The notes beneath the pieces were generated by a model. That model did not search any database. It was not told the origin of the DNA and saw nothing but the letters and a program-made list of their open reading frames with translations. Made by a program: the position numbers and the translations under genes. Of a stretch of DNA of 64,000 nt, positions 61,248 through 64,000 are shown one piece after another (within the stretch, counting starts at the first letter, position 1; each line of letters begins with the position of its first letter). The stretch is from Berkiella sp050247135 (GTDB lineage Bacteria > Pseudomonadota > Gammaproteobacteria > Berkiellales > Berkiellaceae): positions 15,114 through 79,113 of the forward strand of contig JBFWUT010000011.1 in assembly GCA_050247135.1 (NCBI GenBank), in the 5' to 3' direction.

Positions 61248-62555
61248 ATGGTGTGGGGTGGCATAAGAAAATTTGTAGGTAGAGCAGCTGTAAAAGATAC
61301 CGCTAAATTTATTGCAGCTCCAGATGATCTCGGACTTTCCGGAAGTGTAATAGCCAAAGCAACGCAGGTTGCAAAGGATCTAAATGCTTTAGCACTCGAT
61401 TTGCCTGTTACGCCAGAACTTGCCCCCATCGATAATAGTCAGGAATCGCCTGAGGATGCAAAGTTACGCTTAGAATTTGCCTTTAGTGAAAGATTGTCTT
61501 TGGACTATTCCTACCGTGATGTGGCAAAGCAACCGCGCATTATACCCGTTTTAGAAGAAGATGAGGTCGTTCGGCATTACCAAATCCTCAAGCTTCATTC
61601 TGGTCATGGTGGGATAGTGGGTAATATTTTAATTCCTGCACAACAAAATGAATCTGCTAGAATTTATGTCAATTTTTGCGGCACGCAACCTCATGTTCTT
61701 TCTTCTGTTCATCTTAATTTTGAACACTGTGCAGGGGAAGACTCATTCTATGCCCATCATGATCAAATGATGGGGCAAATTAATGAACTGATTGGCCAAG
61801 TATCTGCAAGCAGTAAAAAGCCAATTCAATTAATTTTTTCAGGCCACAGCCTTGGTGGAGCCTTAAGTCAACATGCTCATTATTCTGCAATGTTGCTGGC
61901 TTCTCAAAAAACGACTTTGGCACATTTTGCAAAGGTACACTCTTTTACTCTCAATAGTTGGGGAATGGCCGGTGTGAGTAAAACGATTGCAACAAACAGC
62001 AACCGTATTGCTGATGAATTACATGCCAAAGGCAAAACGATAACTGCACGATTTGGGTTTAATGAATTGGATATGGTGCCAAGATGCGGTGAAGCTAATA
62101 CCTTAGTAAAATCAAAAGGTGATGTCGCATTAGTCGTTGTTGAAGATAAAAGCATGAGTATGACAAGATCGGTGGTCTCCGGTTGTATTGATGGTGCAGT
62201 GACAGGTTCGATGTTTGGCGGTTTTTATGGCGCCGTGGTGGGGGTTACGACAATGCTAACAAAAGGCTTGGCGCCCATTAATGCTGCGCATAATAATTTT
62301 CATTATGGGCCATATGGTGAATTATTAGCTAACATGGCATATAAAATCTCACGAAACTCTACGCCATTGGGCAGACAAAAGATTATCCATGCATTTGATA
62401 ATAAATTGTCGGTCTTACAAAAACCTTTATTGGTCAAAGCAAAAAATGTCTTACAGCAAGCAGGAGAAGCTGGTGCTAATTTTAAACTGGCAGCAACTGG
62501 ACACGCGGTAATGTGTCTTCGTGCAGTTTATCGTGTTGCACCGAAATTGAGGTGA
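61248..62555 (+). CDS. Class 3 lipase-like alpha/beta hydrolase
   Basis: A 435-residue protein with the class 3 lipase core: nucleophile elbow SGHSLGGALSQ with S201, likely acid D275 in NELDMVPR, and likely base H352 in NNFHYGPYG. The oxyanion-side strand is YVNFCGTQPHVL. Residues 1-110 are an N-terminal extension without signal peptide, and a Gly-rich hydrophobic stretch (GAVTGSMFGGFYGAVVGV, about 315-333) could insert into membranes. No classic export signal suggests either a cytoplasmic enzyme or a substrate of the Dot/Icm system, where lipase effectors are known; this is inference. It follows a dispersed repeat and faces the metacaspase gene. Confidence 0.83.
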   Translation: MVWGGIRKFVGRAAVKDTAKFIAAPDDLGLSGSVIAKATQVAKDLNALALDLPVTPELAPIDNSQESPEDAKLRLEFAFSERLSLDYSYRDVAKQPRIIPVLEEDEVVRHYQILKLHSGHGGIVGNILIPAQQNESARIYVNFCGTQPHVLSSVHLNFEHCAGEDSFYAHHDQMMGQINELIGQVSASSKKPIQLIFSGHSLGGALSQHAHYSAMLLASQKTTLAHFAKVHSFTLNSWGMAGVSKTIATNSNRIADELHAKGKTITARFGFNELDMVPRCGEANTLVKSKGDVALVVVEDKSMSMTRSVVSGCIDGAVTGSMFGGFYGAVVGVTTMLTKGLAPINAAHNNFHYGPYGELLANMAYKISRNSTPLGRQKIIHAFDNKLSVLQKPLLVKAKNVLQQAGEAGANFKLAATGHAVMCLRAVYRVAPKLR

Positions 62556-62560
62556 CAAGA

Positions 62561-62583
62561 CCTCCTCTTTCGTAAAGAGGAGG
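62561..62583. terminator. Hairpin between convergent lipase and metacaspase genes
   Basis: A 10-bp perfect stem (CCTCCTCTTT / AAAGAGGAGG) with a CGT loop, starting 5 bases after the lipase stop. It is nearly identical in arm and loop to the stem at 14954-14976, so it belongs to the same repeat family. No T tract follows on either strand, so termination is likely but not certain. Confidence 0.65.
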
Positions 62584-62609
62584 CTTGCGTAGTCAATCGG
62601 TAGTTGTAC

Positions 62610-63596
62610 TTAACGTCTGGCAGAGCGCCGTTTTTCACTGGCTTCATGATGATGTCGATGCGCTGCGATTTCTTCTTCTATTTTGGCTTCTAACCTCTTT
62701 ACACCATCGACAAAATTTTCAGCACGTGCTTTAGTGACCCGCAAAGGATAACGACTAACAGTAAATGCATGGGTGAGGTCGCCACGAGCCTGTTTCGGTA
62801 AAGCGCCTTCATAAGCCATATTAGGCACTTGATCAAAGCCGCCTTTTTTTAACCAAGTGACTAATTTTTTGTTCATCACCCGCATTAACGCTAAAGAGCC
62901 GCTTAATGCTGTGTCTAGCACATATTTTAAACCTTGTTTATCAATCAGATCCATCAATGAGGCGGTTAAAGCACCTCGATAACGCCTTTGACCTTTTTCG
63001 CCCATTTTAAATTCGCGAGTGAGGGTGGGTTTAACTCCTCGTTCAGCTAGATAATCTGCCGAAGTTTGATTATCTTGGCAGCCACTGAGCATCACGACAT
63101 AACCGTGATTGGTGTTGTCAGGACGTTTGGTTTCGATCTTGGATATGCCATTGCGTAAGTCAAGCATCGAGGCTGAATGGCAGCAATCCATCACAACCAA
63201 TGCCTTGGCGCCTTTAGGTAAAGTGAGCACTTTGCCATAAAATTCATCGTCAGTAATGAGTTTACCATCGGCTGTATAGGTGGCTTCAGCTTTACCATCG
63301 GTTTCATTTTTGCCAACATCACGGGTGTTGGTGCCATGACCACTATACGAGATAAATACCGTATCGCCGGGCTTGATTTTAGCCTGTAATTTGGCCACTT
63401 CAGCCATAATATTGGCTTTAGAAGGGTAAATGTCGTTCCTGGCCGGATCATCTGAAATACGAACGATATTTTCAGTGGGTACACCATATTTAAGAAGCTG
63501 CGCTTCATAATCTTTCATATCATTAATGCAGCCGTTGAGTTTATTCAGCGGATCATTGTAATAATTAATGCCTACAATCAGTCCATAAATTGCCAT
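62610..63596 (-). CDS. Type I metacaspase-like peptidase (C14)
   Basis: A 328-residue caspase-fold peptidase. The catalytic dyad is clear: H87 in FISYSGHGTN and C139 in VVMDCCHSAS. The p20 region starts at the N-terminus (YGLIVGINYYNDPLNKLNGC); the remaining part (about 200-300) is less conserved and the last 20 residues are His/Arg/Lys-rich. Metacaspases cut after Arg or Lys. AGGAG stands 6-7 bases before ATG 63596; a TTG two codons upstream is in frame. No signal peptide is seen. Bacterial members act in stress or defence; here the lipase neighbour and host-associated lifestyle make a secreted role possible but unproven. Confidence 0.9.
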   Translation of the reverse strand: MAIYGLIVGINYYNDPLNKLNGCINDMKDYEAQLLKYGVPTENIVRISDDPARNDIYPSKANIMAEVAKLQAKIKPGDTVFISYSGHGTNTRDVGKNETDGKAEATYTADGKLITDDEFYGKVLTLPKGAKALVVMDCCHSASMLDLRNGISKIETKRPDNTNHGYVVMLSGCQDNQTSADYLAERGVKPTLTREFKMGEKGQRRYRGALTASLMDLIDKQGLKYVLDTALSGSLALMRVMNKKLVTWLKKGGFDQVPNMAYEGALPKQARGDLTHAFTVSRYPLRVTKARAENFVDGVKRLEAKIEEEIAAHRHHHEASEKRRSARR

Positions 63597-63906
63597 GATC
63601 AATCTCCTGAGTATTATTGTTAATCACACACAAACAACTTCTGTTCATGAGTGTTTGATACCATGTCAGTTATCAGCACAGCAACTTGGATGCTTTGCAT
63701 CAAGGTTGTGATTTTTTCAAAGAAATTGATTGATTTTATATCCAGTAAATGGTCTGCGAACGATGGAGATCTCGTGAAGCGCTACTGGTGTTTGCTACAG
63801 TGGCGTTAACAATTTATCAGCGCAGGGGCAAAAAAATATTTTTTAAGTGCCATAAACCGCAGTGCGGCAAAGGGAATTCCTGACATACTAGGTCGCCAAT
63901 GCTGAA
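63597..63906. other. Intergenic gap upstream of metacaspase
   Basis: About 310 bp with no gene-like frame. It should contain the minus-strand promoter of the metacaspase gene. An AT-rich stretch (around 63831-63847) is visible, but no confident promoter boxes, RNA gene or repeat. Confidence 0.5.
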
Positions 63907-64000
63907 TCATGTAATCTTGTCTGCCAAAATAGCCTCTTCAAGATTCTTGCGGTTTTCGTTGGCCTCATTAATATAATCCTGGCGAGGGTTACCTTTGCTA
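63907..64000 (-). CDS. 3' end of a minus-strand gene, start outside window
   Basis: Reading leftwards from 64000 the minus strand has an open frame of 30 residues ending with TGA at 63909-63907. The visible piece includes GNPRQDYINEANENRKNLEE, a polar, helical, protein-like sequence ending ILADKIT. It is too short to identify. It lies in the same direction as the metacaspase gene. Confidence 0.5.
   Translation of the reverse strand, partial: SKGNPRQDYINEANENRKNLEEAILADKIT

Overview
The window is a gammaproteobacterial chromosome segment, most likely from an intracellular member of the Legionellales (Legionella/Coxiella/Berkiella-like). The reason is that it combines the icmV-dotA / icmW-icmX module of a Dot/Icm type IVB secretion system with the standard gammaproteobacterial rpsB-to-tilS and pyrG-to-rpoS housekeeping blocks. 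No rRNA, tRNA or CRISPR array was seen.

Region 1 (1-17.3 kb) is accessory and secretion-related. It opens with the 3' part of a very repetitive acidic, Gly/Met-rich protein and a second unknown protein. A DUF559 endonuclease-like gene follows, bracketed by short palindromes. Next come two tandem DotA paralogues and icmV on the minus strand, divergent from icmW, a small exported Ser/Gly-rich protein and icmX, closed by a strong terminator. After that lie a divergent BCCT-type transporter, a 630-residue unknown protein, and a minus-strand operon that looks like domesticated mobile-element parts (a serine-recombinase relative without its active site, a 95-residue protein, and an IS1595-like zinc ribbon plus HTH).

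Region 2 (17.5-39.1 kb) is conserved core: glnD and map divergent from rpsB-tsf-pyrH-frr-uppS-cdsA-dxr-rseP, an RRM RNA-binding protein, then bamA-skp-lpxD-fabZ-lpxA-lpxB-rnhB-dnaE. This covers translation start-up, isoprenoid and phospholipid precursors, outer-membrane assembly, lipid A synthesis and replication, with many overlapping or abutting genes.

Region 3 (39.1-46.3 kb) separates dnaE from accA and looks like an accessory insertion. It holds a DUF2235 protein whose nucleophile serine is replaced by glycine, a DxD glycosyltransferase-like protein, BrnQ with a small exported beta-sandwich protein, an HTH/DUF805 pair, a nested palindromic element and a three-gene bufferin (copper-binding RiPP) operon: Cys-rich precursor, DUF692/MNIO enzyme and DUF2063 partner.

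Region 4 (46.3-61.1 kb) returns to core genes: accA-tilS, pyrG-kdsA-eno-ftsB-ispD-ispF-surE-yqaA-nlpD-rpoS, then a hotdog thioesterase, two unknown proteins, a VanX-type dipeptidase and argS. Region 5 (61.1-64 kb) has a class 3 lipase and a convergent metacaspase, set off by the same dispersed repeats as the 14.9-kb junction, then the 3' end of a further minus-strand gene. The lipase, metacaspase, 630-residue protein and acidic repeat protein are plausible secreted effectors by context only; nothing in the sequence proves translocation.
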